Assembly (NCBI GenBank): GCA_036874045.1
Contig: CM072338.1
Span: 15,088,501-15,152,500 of the forward strand
From: Cymodocea nodosa
Lineage: Eukaryota; Streptophyta; Magnoliopsida; Alismatales; Cymodoceaceae
DNA: 64,000 nt
Reading direction: 5' to 3'
The translations under genes were made by a program, and so were the position numbers. The notes under the pieces are model-generated. The model was not told where the DNA came from. It saw only the letters and a program-made list of their open reading frames with translations, and searched no databases. Positions 13,301 through 22,981 of this stretch are shown piece after piece (position 1 is the first letter of the stretch; every line of letters begins with the position of its first letter).

Positions 13301-16300
13301 TGTACTCATGAATAGGATCTGTTCTAAAGGTTCTTATTTTGAACTCCTCCCTGATGTCAGATGAGATTATCCGACCAAGCGGTTGATTAACAATCAACAC
13401 CTGGAACATGACAATAGAGGAAGGAAACTAGGGTCAAACAAGACTGTCCGATCAGAGGGAAAGTTAGGCAAGATTGCTTGGAGCTTTCAAACATTACATT
13501 CCTAGATGAACAATCTTCACATGCAATTACGAAGAGTAGTCAACATCGATGACTACCCTATATGCTAACCTAGGAAGAATCAAAAGGGTCAGTCAAATTG
13601 GGAAGGACAAGAATGATGCATCTAGGTTCTTGGTAGTTGCAACTTACTTCTCCACAAGTTGAGGTGAAAGAGACATGTGTTAGTCAAGATGTACAATCCA
13701 CAAGTCCTTCCATGGGATCAACAATGGACATCTAACAATGCACTCAATGGCAAATGATAGCAGAACCCTAAGAACAAAATCATTGCTTTGATACCATATT
13801 CAAAGCAATTGTTTTATTTTTCGTTGTTACAACTAAAGAGAATGGATCTACATAAATACCCTTAGTTACATGGATATTCATTTAATACATGAATAGATCT
13901 ACAGAAGAAAATAACTCTAACACCATACAATGTCTCCTTTCCATTTTTGGAATGTTGCTCAAGCATGACTAAATAATGGTGTAAGGATAATAGAAGTTTC
14001 AAAACCACAATATGAACTATTTCCCATTGAAAAAAATTCTAGTAATTGTAGTTCCTAACAACCTTTGTAAAGCTAACATAATTAAAACAACCACAATATG
14101 AACCACTGCCCATTAGAAAACAAATTCTCGTAATTTATACAATTTGTCAACAACTTCTATGATAGAATGGCACTGGACAAAATTTCCAAATATAAGAGTC
14201 ATTCCAAGTATCATCAATCACAATAGTCAGCAAACATGCATTAAAAGGTAGTTTAACAAAAGAAAGATGGAAGCAGAGACTTCAGAAAACACTCTCCATT
14301 ACCAACAATAAAAGACAAGTTTTAAACAAAAAGAGTGGACTTTGTCATATGTATCCTAGGGGTATGGAATTAAATATTAACAAATGTTGGGAAAATTTTG
14401 TTGACATGTGTCAATTTATCAACTTGTCCAAGAGAAACATCCTTCTATGAAAGATCACATAACATTTTCGATTACTACTCTGAGAGTGCATAAACAAATC
14501 CTTCATCATCATATGAGCCAAACAATTATTCATCAAGTCAATATGATGAAAAACATGAATGTCACAATGAGAAATCAGTAGACCATCTTCTTTACAAAAT
14601 GAATCAAACTATGATCAATTCCTATGAATAGAATATCTTACTCACATACTAGTTAATGTATATAATCAATGATTTATAAAATATTGTAAAAATTATTCTA
14701 CACAAATGTCATAAAATAAATACATTATATGGCAAGAACAACAAATGCATTCCCAAATACTTCAAAATTATTGAACACAAAAAAGGCACTAAGCTATATG
14801 GATACAATCTATATGATCCTCTTAATCATTCAAAATGGAATTAATTTTTATATGATACTATAGTTATTAAGAATTTAAGATCATGTATGTCATTATAAGA
14901 TTTTTTTTTCATTTATTTATATATGATAATTACCAAAAAATTATTTAAGCTTTTTTTAATACTTATTATAACTTTTATCTTATTGCTAAGTTTTAAGTTA
15001 AAATTTTAAGTTTTTTAGCCATTTCCATAAAAGTATTAGGTTTCCACCATTATAATCATTGATCCTCAATCCTTGATACATTTCCTTTTATTATTGAATC
15101 AATCTTCGATATGATACCAACATTTAAAACCTTACCCAGCATTATTGATGAGAAAGACAAGTTTTAAACAAAAAAGGTGGACATTGTCATATGTATCCTA
15201 GGGGTATGGAATTAAATATTGACAAATGTTGGGAAAATTTTGTTGACATGTACCAATTTATCAACTTGTCCAAGGGAAACATCCTTCTAAAATTAGTTCT
15301 TCCTAGACGATCCACTTTCTATACTTTCTATTATTGCATTCACGTGTATTCTTGTTGTCACTATTTTAAGCTTCATTTGTAACTGTTCCATAACATTGTT
15401 AACTATATTCATCAAAGAGCTGTTTTGATTCTCAAATAGGATTTTGCAATAGCCCTTCCATATCCACCACAAAGGTGTGGCTCAAATATTGAATGATGTA
15501 TGACCCCTTGTTGAAGAAGAGAATAGGATTGAGCCAGACCCTAAGCCAATCAATTAGAGTGTTGTTGCTCATTTCTGTGCACAGTGGTAAGGGAAAGATG
15601 AACCAAACATCTAGCGCAAGTTTACGTTTGAATCAAAGATGATCAATGGTTTTGCACCAGTCATCGCCCTTGTAAGGCTGCTCAGCATTCATAACGCCAA
15701 TGAAATTTTAGATCTATGTTGGGAGAACAGGAAATCACATGGTAGAAATTGATAGAAGAAGCTACACTTTGAGAAGTACCAGTCTCCAATTAGCACAACA
15801 CATACAAGATAGCATCCCCCCCCCCCCCCCTTCAAACCCTAACACATTCTAATAAATCACACAACACTCAGCCAGACAACACCCAACTGGACCTGACAAC
15901 ACCTAACACATTCCAACACAACTGGACCAGACAACACACAAACTGGACTCACACAACTGAACCAGACCACTAAACTGGGCCACAGAACTGGCCCAGAACA
16001 GACCTGTTACAGGTTTCCTCCTCACTCTCGCATATTTAACATATTAAGATCAATAGCATATTTATATTATCTAATGAGCATATCAAAACTATCTCAATAA
16101 AGATAGGGAAAATAGAGCAAAGATTCTTCATCTTCAAAGAATCCATGAGCTTGGCCCTATAATTGTTCACCATTAGTATTTATCTTTGTTGTAAAAAATG
16201 ATCATTTAAATTTTTTGCCTCTGACCATTTCACTTTTAGGAAAAAGAGGAAAAATCAGCTTAAAAACATGGTTTTTCACCTTTTTATGAGAAAAATGGCC

Positions 16301-19213
16301 ATTTTTGACCATTTAAATGGCCTTTTTAAATTTTTTAGATATCATCTTTTGAGTTATTTTCATTGGTATAATTTCATTATTTTGTTTATAACTTTAATTA
16401 TTCTTTTTGTATATTTATTTATATTTTGAATTTGAGTATTTATTCTTTATTGACAATTACACAAATAAAATATGTTTTTGAAAATTTATTAGATGTAATT
16501 TAATCATAATTTATTTTATTAAATTATTTTGATGATTGTGATACTCATATATTTGCAAAAATATTTTTATAGATTTATATTTATTCATTTATTATAAATA
16601 TACTTATATTTATTCATTTTTAATTATGCCATTTTTTTCAAAATATGCCCATTTAAAATCCCTTTTTTAAAAAAATAATTTTTAACCCATATGATGTCCA
16701 TTTTCTGTTTCTTACAACGAACTACCAACTTTCTTCAAGAAACAAGATTGAATGGACTTTGTATCCTTCTGTGGCATTCCTAGAAACAAAACCTTATCTA
16801 GTGGACTAGGCCAGCCAATTCTTGGAAGCATCTTATTGTTCAACAACAGCTAATGCTGACACTAACGTAGCTTCCATAAATAACGGGAGTGGAAGAGTAT
16901 CATCAAAATGAACCATAAAAACAGAAGGAGAATACCAAGTAGTGGCACTAAGAGAGTGTATCAGCTGCATGGGCATGGTAAGTTTTTAGCAAAAGGTGAG
17001 TTTTTTACCATTTGTCTATTGACTCCGACATAATAATGTTTTGCCAATGTGTGTTAATTTTTCAACTTGTTGAAGTTCAATATGAAATTGAAGCAGAATT
17101 TTTTACTTTGGAACAGCATCACTAAGGGAGACATTTCTTAGTGTGCGACTGCAGGCTTATCACTGACGGATTCAAATGACCTTTTGTTATGGCAAGGTTG
17201 GTCCTACCTACACTTGAAAATCCAAAGTTCACCTACTTCATTGATAACCTCAAGCATTGCACTCCTTTTTCCTACTGTTATAACCAAAACTGTTTCCATT
17301 CCTACCACAGTGTAGATTTACTCTTAATAAAGCTAGTGTGTGTGTGTGTGTGTGAGTGAAAAATGAATATAGATCCATTTAAATTCCTTCTTCAATTATC
17401 AAGCCTAACTATGTTCATCATCACCAACATATGGTATATCATATATCATACAAAGGCTATCCAAACTGCTAACAATAATGACAAAGTTCAATACAATGAT
17501 TAGTAATGACCAAAGATCCATACAAAACATATAAACTAATTAAGAAACAACACTTCCAAATTTCCAGAACAAGGAATTAAAAGGAAGCATAATAACATGT
17601 AAAAACAATCTAAGGGGTACGGGGAAAAGACCAAGAATCCACAAATTCACCATTTAATAATTGTAATCATTCACAACTAAAGCATCTAAAACTCTGAGCA
17701 AACATCCACCTTTAAGACTAATTCCAATAGCTGTAAGACACTTCCAACCAAGAGAGTTCCACGATGTTTAAAAGAAAAAAAAAATCTATGAAAATGGAAA
17801 TTTGACATTTTTACTTGTTTTTTCCTGATAAAAGCTACATGGCCACAAAACAAAATCTAGGACCCATACACATTTTGTAATTAATTCCAGGAAATTGAAA
17901 TTCTATGGTCCTTGTCCTAAAAAACCCCTATGTTTAGCAGGAATTGAAGAAAAATTGTAAAAGAAAATTATAATCGATTGTATTGCATGTGGATTCAAGC
18001 GGCTAATCTCATGTAGTGGGATTATAGCTCGAATTATTGTTATTGGTGTTGTTTATATTACATGTGGATGATGATTAATCAATCTTTCATTCATATTGTA
18101 AATCCATATTTACAACATATGCATGTAAAAGCGATATCTTCAAACATAGATTTCCCTATACCATAAATACCATGAATTACACAGATAGCCATCAGATTTT
18201 CATGTAGCTGCTAATCCTAATTCCACTTTCTTAACATGCTTATTTTCTCTTGACTTTTGATGTGAATAATGTTTGCACAAGTTTGGGCTCGTGCTACTTA
18301 TCATAAACAAGATGAAACTATAAAAAAATAATAAGCTTTAAAAAGTTGACCATTTTCATTATGAAAACAACATGAACGTTGAAATTCAAACCTAACACAG
18401 ACTACGGTGTATTAACCAAATTAGCGAAAAACTTGCAGCATAACATATTACCAAAAAGTTCAAAGAAGATAACCATATTTCTATCATTCCATGAAAAATT
18501 TTGAAGACATCATTGAGTCGTTATCAAAAAGCATAGTATAGTCCGCATCCATTTATTCATCTATCACTAACCCTGTCATCATCGATTGTGCAGCAGTTTA
18601 TATTTATGTACCGCGAAATTCTTACTGAGCCCAGTGAAAGAGAAAGAAGTTGGTAAAAAAAAGAAGGTATGTTTATTGGTAAAATTAATGTAATCGAACT
18701 TCAGATATTCATCATGATCCTACTGCTAGGATGAAGAATACGATTGCTTCGAAATTGTGCAGGAAGATCATCATAGAGCAGACACTATTTCTATTTCTGA
18801 CTTGTAGCACATGGTGGGATAAATCTGTTGTACTCCAAAATCCAACTATATAATTATATACTACGGAAAAGAGATATTCAGAGAAACCCAAGTATGATAC
18901 CGAGTTTTGGGAAAGGCAGCAAAGTCCAAAACGAAGTCAACAGAAACCCAGAATTGGCCGTACGAAATCGGAAATTCCGGCAGCGAAAGAGGGGAGATCC
19001 CCTCCGTTTAGAAGCACACCATGATGCGAAGAAGCGAGGAAATCGATGTGGAAAAAGTTCAGGCTAAGCAGTTTAGGAAGGAGGAAAACGAGAAGACCCA
19101 ACAGACCATTGAAACGAAGAGGGGAAATCAGTGGAGAGCCCCAAGGTTTCTGGGAGATCAGAGACAAAGAGCACGATGGTAGAGCCGGGAAGGGAGGATG
19201 AGCTCACCGACAT
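4341..19213 (-). CDS. NOI/RIN4-domain protein with a 14.5 kb first intron
   Basis: NOI (nitrate-induced) proteins are small plant proteins that share the RIN4 motif recognised by the AvrRpt2 protease. They are usually membrane-associated through C-terminal cysteines and linked to immune or exocyst functions. Exon 2 (4496-4690, 65 codons, phase 0 at both ends) encodes [19 protein letters not shown] then [11 protein letters not shown], a clear NOI domain containing the P-x-FG-x-W cleavage consensus. Exon 1 is proposed at 19208-19213: ATG TCG directly followed by a GTGAGC donor, below a TATA box and GC-rich leader. It joins exon 2 in phase 0 to give [16 protein letters not shown], the usual start layout of the family. 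Exon 3 is uncertain. An acceptor at 4377 gives [11 protein letters not shown] and stop (4341-4376, total 78 residues). An acceptor at 4394 gives a Cys-Cys frame (SRSSFLCC) that runs on to 4052. The NOI exon is certain; exon 1 and exon 3 are inference. Confidence 0.75.
5940..6500 (-). mobile_element. PIF/Harbinger-type terminal fragment or derived MITE
   Basis: The minus strand of 6160-6500 matches the plus strand of about 34490-34815 over about 330 bp: shared runs include 'ttagacacaaat' and 'ttctcaac', with a matching AT-rich tail. The edge 'tccgtttgtgcacgttg' resembles the 'ggcccgtttgtacgtt' edge at 63358. Because the 34.5 kb copy follows a recognisable Harbinger transposase remnant, this copy is taken as a 3'-terminal fragment or MITE of that family. 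The left part, 5940-6160, is unassigned AT-rich DNA. Confidence 0.6.
8294..8349. repeat. Short tandem repeat, about 22 bp unit
   Basis: Three successive copies of a unit like 'aatcatatacgatgattg' with one or two substitutions. Minor local duplication within the NOI intron. Confidence 0.7.
8590..8815. repeat. Diverged tandem duplication, about 115 bp unit
   Basis: Two units share the order 'gct.gttg..agc', then 'ttcaaaa.ccc', then 'tcaacactt', then 'cttaa', ending in a C-rich run ('catccccc', 'gacacccccat'). No coding content was recognised. Confidence 0.5.
8937..9063 (-). repeat. 3' LTR of copia-1
   Basis: A 127 bp direct repeat of 13797-13922. Its outer edge abuts the TSD CCATA at 8932-8936, and its inner edge is preceded on the minus strand by the polypurine-like AAGGAAAG at 9064-9071. 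Confidence 0.92.
9175..9400 (-). pseudogene. Copia-1 RNase H remnant
   Basis: The open stretch reads [13 protein letters not shown], then [20 protein letters not shown] and KHVDIDCHF. This is the hallmark C-terminal RNase H region of plant copia polyproteins (usual form D.. .A..I..NP.FH.RTKHI...CHF). The usual catalytic Asp of the 'DN' pair appears as Asn (YNNQ), consistent with decay. Confidence 0.88.
9410..10700 (-). pseudogene. Copia-1 reverse transcriptase remnant
   Basis: Readable pieces include [19 protein letters not shown] near 10130-10195 (family form ..L.KALYGLKQAPRAW) and [13 protein letters not shown] near 9990-10040. The catalytic YVDD box has become YVND. Stops and frame changes interrupt the rest, so no product is expected. 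Confidence 0.85.
11500..11800 (-). pseudogene. Copia-1 GAG-pre-integrase / integrase remnant
   Basis: Around 11690-11730 the minus strand reads [15 protein letters not shown], the zinc-binding end of the GAG-pre-integrase segment that precedes the integrase core in copia elements. The surrounding 11500-11650 region has integrase-like order but is too decayed to delimit residue by residue. Confidence 0.75.
12433..12480 (-). pseudogene. Copia-1 gag zinc knuckle
   Basis: The minus strand reads [14 protein letters not shown], a complete CX2CX4HX4C nucleic-acid-binding knuckle. It lies between the gag UBN2-like region and the protease position, as expected in copia. Confidence 0.85.
12901..13191 (-). 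pseudogene. Copia-1 gag (UBN2-like) remnant
   Basis: The likely start ATG is at 13191, giving MASSSSSH then a stop (probably CAG to TAG). The frame then continues [47 protein letters not shown] and [14 protein letters not shown]. This is the N-terminal gag layout of plant copia elements. The same order is seen in the second copia element at 40440-40720. Confidence 0.85.
13785..13796 (-). other. Copia-1 tRNA primer-binding site
   Basis: TGGTATCAAAGC on the minus strand directly follows the 5' LTR. It matches the standard plant copia initiator-Met primer site (TGGTATCAGAGC) except at one base. Confidence 0.88.
13797..13922 (-). repeat. 5' LTR of copia-1
   Basis: A 126 bp LTR starting TGTTAGAG on the minus strand, flanked at 13923-13927 by the TSD CCATA, with the primer-binding site at its inner edge. 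Confidence 0.92.
14311..15289 (+). repeat. Pair of 137 bp direct repeats (14311-14447, 15153-15289)
   Basis: Both copies run from 'aaagacaagttttaaacaaa' through 'gtatcctaggggtatggaa' and 'tgttgggaaaattttgttga' to 'acatccttcta', with few differences. The roughly 700 bp between them is AT-rich and shows no gene. They could be LTRs of a tiny element or a segmental duplication; no target duplication or primer site was found. Confidence 0.8.
15430..15720 (-). mobile_element. LINE zf-RVT-like fragment
   Basis: On the minus strand the order [20 protein letters not shown] and [10 protein letters not shown], then a '[12 protein letters not shown]' end, recalls the zinc-binding tail of plant L1 reverse transcriptases (usual form C..C....ET..HLF..C..A..VW). 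It is degenerate, with stops, and lies in the NOI intron. Confidence 0.5.
15816..16000. repeat. Poly-C run and CA/ACTGG-rich low-complexity tract
   Basis: Fifteen consecutive C (15816-15830) are followed by loosely repeated units of the kind 'acaactggaccagacaacac' up to about 16000. No coding frame was seen. The homopolymer may also be an assembly weak point. Confidence 0.85.
16150..17330. other. AT-rich intronic DNA without a recognisable gene
   Basis: It contains a small palindromic patch near 16290-16330 ('atggccattttt' against 'aaatggccttttt') and long A/T runs. Nothing else could be supported. Confidence 0.4.
17336..17354. repeat. (GT)n microsatellite
   Basis: An uninterrupted GT run of about nine and a half units; a potential length polymorphism. 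Confidence 0.95.
17981..18052 (+). mobile_element. RTE-type LINE 3' tail
   Basis: The order 'gcatgtggattcaagcggc', 'taatctcatgtagtgggatt', 'atagctcgaattattgttat' parallels the 3' end at 53035-53094: an '..DP T. ..G....' reading followed by a TTG-rich tail. This is the signature tail of plant RTE LINEs; only the end survives here. Confidence 0.5.
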
Positions 19214-19310
19214 GACGCTTGCTTACTTCTGTCTGCTATGTGGATGAGGAGGGCAAGGTAGGCAGAGGTGTATGACTCCGACTTCGCACGCAGCAATCCC
19301 ATTTTTTCCT
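19214..19310 (-). promoter_or_regulatory. Proposed 5' leader of the NOI gene
   Basis: This stretch has higher GC than the surroundings, lies between a TATA box and the ATG at 19213, and has no upstream ATG in frame. GC enrichment continues into the start of the intron (18900-19207), as is common near plant transcription starts. Confidence 0.5.
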
Positions 19311-19328
19311 CCAATCATCATTCGATCA

Positions 19329-19337
19329 TATATATAT
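19329..19337 (-). promoter_or_regulatory. TATA box of the NOI gene
   Basis: An alternating TATATATAT lies about 115 bases upstream of the proposed ATG. The position fits a core promoter with a leader of about 85 nt. Confidence 0.5.
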
Positions 19338-19463
19338 TATTTTGAAACGTTACTCGACGGTAAACCTTTTTCCTCTCGAGTCTCATCGTCGGGATGGCGC
19401 GAATAATCCTGCTATGTTTTTTAAAGTTATGTTTTGAGTCTGCCGATTTACGACTACTGTTGA

Positions 19464-19484
19464 TTTTTTTTTTTTTTTTTTTTT
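19464..19484. repeat. Poly-T tract (21 T)
   Basis: Homopolymer upstream of the NOI promoter; no further function can be assigned. Confidence 0.9.
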
Positions 19485-20119
19485 ACTTCAACGTTGAAAA
19501 AGAAATCAAGACACCTATACCATTTTAAAACGTTTACTGAATCTTTATCTTACGATTTAAATCTATCGATCTGAAAATGATCCAATTCTTGATATATTGA
19601 TTTTAAATTAAACACCTCACATTAATTTCACAACGTATTTAGATTCCAACTCTCTACCAGTCTACCTTCAAACTGCGACTTCAAATTTGAATTGGTCATC
19701 AAACCAATTTTTACTTCGGTTTTGATTTTTTTTGGTTGAACCATCGTTGACATCAACAAGATGTTGATTCTTTTAAAATTCAAAAAAGAAATCGAATCAC
19801 GAGCCTTCATCCCCGATTCAATTGGTTCAATATATAAAATCATAAAAATAATGACTTATATATACAATATATTGTAAAAAATATATTTTTTAAATCCTTG
19901 TCACCATATAAATTATAAATGCTAATCAATTCAAACCTATTTTTTGTCTGAATAGAATTAATTCTAGTGTAACAAAAATGAAATTTCAAACACTGTCACT
20001 ATCAACGACAGTGAAGTTTAGTAAATGTTATTGAATTGATGGATCGCAATTGGTTTGAATAATTCAACCTCAATTAAAAGTAATTTTCACCAGATCACTT
20101 ACCTCATTGATTTTTTAAC

Positions 20120-20480
20120 AGATTTTTTTTTTTTTTAAGTATTCTCTTTAAACACTCAAACAATTTGATGAATACTAGAAATATCCTTAAAGATGATAGA
20201 AGTTAAACCTTTATAGACACTCATATACTAAGAATATATATGAAATTGATAACATGTGAATTTTAATGGACACTCAAACGATCTAGTATACACCAAGACT
20301 ATCTAAATAGATGAAAACTTATAATAAACTTGTAAGAGGTAATTTTTTAACAGGTTTAACCACTATGAAAGAGGTTCTCACCAACTTGATCATGTTTCTA
20401 TGATGATTTAAAACACAAATCAACCCAGTAATCCAGACAACGTTTACTACCTATTATCACCAATTCAACTGTCTGCCCAA
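20120..20480 (+). repeat. Dispersed repeat: oligo-T plus 'gacactcaaac..tctagt.tacacca' units
   Basis: An oligo-T run is followed by two diverged units of the type 'agacactcaaac.atctagta' then 'acacca.gactatc', and then a 'caccaacttgatc' segment. The same order occurs at 41935-42300 and, reversed, at about 54390-54160. It is an old interspersed family of unknown class. Confidence 0.65.
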
Positions 20481-20830
20481 ATCCTAAAACCAATTGATTG
20501 ATTCAGTGGTTTCAATCGAATGCACCTTCTAGAACTTGTTTGAAGTTGATAAACACCATGGAAATGCCTTAAACATTTTTACATGAAATGCCAACTTTAG
20601 AAAAAAATTACAAGTATCATTATCTTCGACCAACTGAATTATTCACCACAAAATATGTAAAATTGGAGAAACAAAAATATTCTGGACTAAATTATCAGAT
20701 CAATTTGACATATTTTTTTAAAATATTCTGGAAATAATACTCCCTAGCACACAGCACAGACCCTTGAAGGTGCTTTCTGGCAACATATAATCTGTAGTCA
20801 TTTAGCCCTTCGGTTTATAACGGTTTCCCA

Positions 20831-20935
20831 GGCTATATTGTAGCTTCTGCTCTTTTTGGCATTATTGGAGCTGTTTATCTTATCATTTGGTGCTACTACA
20901 CCCTTGCTGCTGCTCTTTCTCCCTGCATGTCATAG
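20831..20935 (+). pseudogene. Orphan exon-like hydrophobic reading frame
   Basis: After an acceptor-like 'tttcccag' the frame reads GYIVASALFGIIGAV then YLIIWCYYTLAAALSPCMS and stops at 20933-20935. It looks like one membrane-spanning exon with its stop codon. No partner exons were found upstream on the plus strand, so it may be a captured or stranded exon, or a chance reading. Confidence 0.3.
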
Positions 20936-20949
20936 GGTAACTTGTGCTG

Positions 20950-22960
20950 AGAAATTTATGTTTACATGATATTCCATCCATTAGCACCATGACTTGTAAG
21001 CTAAATAACATCAATATTTGCAAAAGGAAAAGTTAGTCTTAACGGAGGCATTTTTGAAATAAAAACTGACATACAAATATCTAAGCACACATACCTACGT
21101 ACGTCCAGAGGAGATAGACTACAATTAACCCATTACCACAGCCATGTCACTAGCATGTACATCATTGTCCTTTCACAACATCATACAACCGCAACTATAT
21201 CATTACAACCTATTCTGATGAAGCAAGACCGCCACCACATCAACGAAATTGTCATTGACAACATCAAAGTCAAGAATGCAATGAGACCTCAACGTCGTCT
21301 AGTTCATTTCCTTCAATCTTCGAAATGACATCACAATCCCAATTCTTCTACTTCTTCTGTTATCCTTGAAATGACATTACAATCCCAATTCTTCTACTTC
21401 ATGTGTTACTAAGATCTTCATTCTCAGTAACAACATTTGTAATATGAAAATAATAAATTGCGTCATGATTATTTTATTTTGTAATAGAGATAAAATATTA
21501 AATTTATAAATACATGCAAAGTTTAAAAATGAAATTTTGTAACATCAAATCACGCAAAGAATAATGTTCAACCAATAGTTTCTGTATTACTATATGTAAA
21601 ATGGTAATACAAATCCACAACTAAAAATAATAATACTAATTTGATTCTTTAAATATATACATTTTTATCAACATTAAATGAAATGACCTTACATAAGGAA
21701 ATTGGTATATATTTGTACCACTTCTTACATGCATACATTTTTACCAACTACCAACATTTGTCAATGAGACTGTCATGCATGGAAGAAGTGAGTTAATGAT
21801 ATTGACACCAAATTTTTCAGTTTTTCCTAGTTAGTGTCCATGCTTTTTTATAATTGTTTTCAAGAAAAGTATGCATTAAAATGAAGGTTTAAGTGCCACT
21901 TGTTATGATAGTGTTTGGAAAGATGACATTTGGAAGTTTGATATATTTTTTGTTTTATTACTCTTCTTTGTGGAAATGCAAAAGATTTGTACCTTTTAAC
22001 AAAAATGTTTTTACCATAGTATTTTGTCAAAAAGTGCACTATATATATATAAATATAACTTCTCCCTTATAGTTATATTTATAAATTTGAAGTGATGAGC
22101 GTAGAAGTATTTCCCTTTCAATTTGAAGAACACAAAAAATTTCTCCTAAAGCAACTTAAGTGCAATCTTACCAATGGAAAGAAGTTCCCTCAAGAGCATG
22201 TTTGACAGATGATAGTCACTGATTTAACTGTGGCTTCTACTTGCAACGTCACATGTCTTTTTGCTGCAAAAGTAAATGTCTTAAGAACAAGTTTAAATAA
22301 CTATGGAAAATACAACTTAGGAGGTGATGTGAAACCTTGAATGTTATAGTATCATACACCTGCATGTGCTATGAGGAGCAAGAACTGAACATTTTTTGAA
22401 CATCATTGTCTTCCTTTCTCTACCATCTGAACATCATTTTCAGAACAGAAAGGGCCAATAATCACTATAATGGCATAAATACATTTTCAGTTTTCTACAG
22501 TCCACTGCACTAAGGATTCTTCATTTGTTCTGCATCAAATAATTTTCTTTTGTTGCTTCTTCAAGAGGATACAGCCTGCCTATAGAGACCGTGGGGTCAG
22601 AGGATGAAGCACTTTGAGAGAATCAGTTCATCTAGAAAAGCAAGATAAGTTATCTAGGTCTTGATAAGTGATGTCCTCTTCTTTCTAGAAGAAATTATTC
22701 CCTTACCGCTTGTTCCTTTTGCAGATGGATTACTTGGATTCCAAGACAAGCTTCAAAGGATTCCAATTCACTGATATTTCATAAAATGCATATCAATGGA
22801 AAAAGGGCAATCTATGGAACAAAACAAGGTGAATGAAGTTGAATAACAATAATAAGATTCTAATGAGTTACTAGCAACAAACCAGAGGGAAGCAGATCAT
22901 GCCTTGGATGGAAAAGGACAACCCTTCTTAATAGCATCTTCATTATTAACCTGGAAGGCA
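20950..22960. other. Spacer downstream of the PPR gene
   Basis: AT-rich DNA containing a duplicated 'atgacat.acaatcccaattcttctactt' unit at about 21325-21400 and no conserved gene. Part of 22300-22981 probably serves as the 3' UTR of the minus-strand PPR gene, but its end cannot be fixed. Confidence 0.4.
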
Positions 22961-22981
22961 TTAGGGCACAAATCAAGTGCA

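Larger units (their letters stand above)
8937..13922 (-). mobile_element. Degenerate full-length Ty1/copia retrotransposon
   Basis: The element lies on the minus strand, bounded by LTRs of 126-127 bp and by a perfect 5-bp target duplication CCATA (8932-8936 and 13923-13927). The LTRs begin TGTTAGAG and end TTTGAATA on the minus strand. Directly inside the 5' LTR is TGGTATCAAAGC (13785-13796), close to the initiator-methionine tRNA primer-binding site. A short purine tract (AAGGAAAG) precedes the 3' LTR. Gag, zinc knuckle, integrase, reverse transcriptase and RNase H signatures follow in copia order but carry many stops and frameshifts. Counting by eye, the LTRs differ at roughly one base in nine, mostly transitions, so the insertion is old. 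It sits in the NOI intron. Confidence 0.93.
4691..19207 (-). other. Proposed intron 1 of the NOI gene (14,517 bp)
   Basis: The donor GTGAGC follows ATG TCG on the minus strand, and the acceptor TGACAG precedes the NOI exon. The interval holds a PIF/Harbinger-type terminal fragment, a full copia element, two kinds of LINE fragment, short tandem repeats and a GT microsatellite, all non-functional. No other exon with conserved coding potential was seen in it. Confidence 0.55.

Noticed and set aside
15816-15830. Poly-C run considered as a G-quadruplex or i-motif
   Set aside because: A single homopolymer without spaced G/C triplets; may be an assembly artefact.
18937-19167. Minus-strand reading frame continuing past ATG TCG near 19.2 kb
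   Set aside because: The frame from the 19213 ATG ends after about 46 codons without a recognisable motif, and a strong GTGAGC donor follows the second codon; an intron is more likely.
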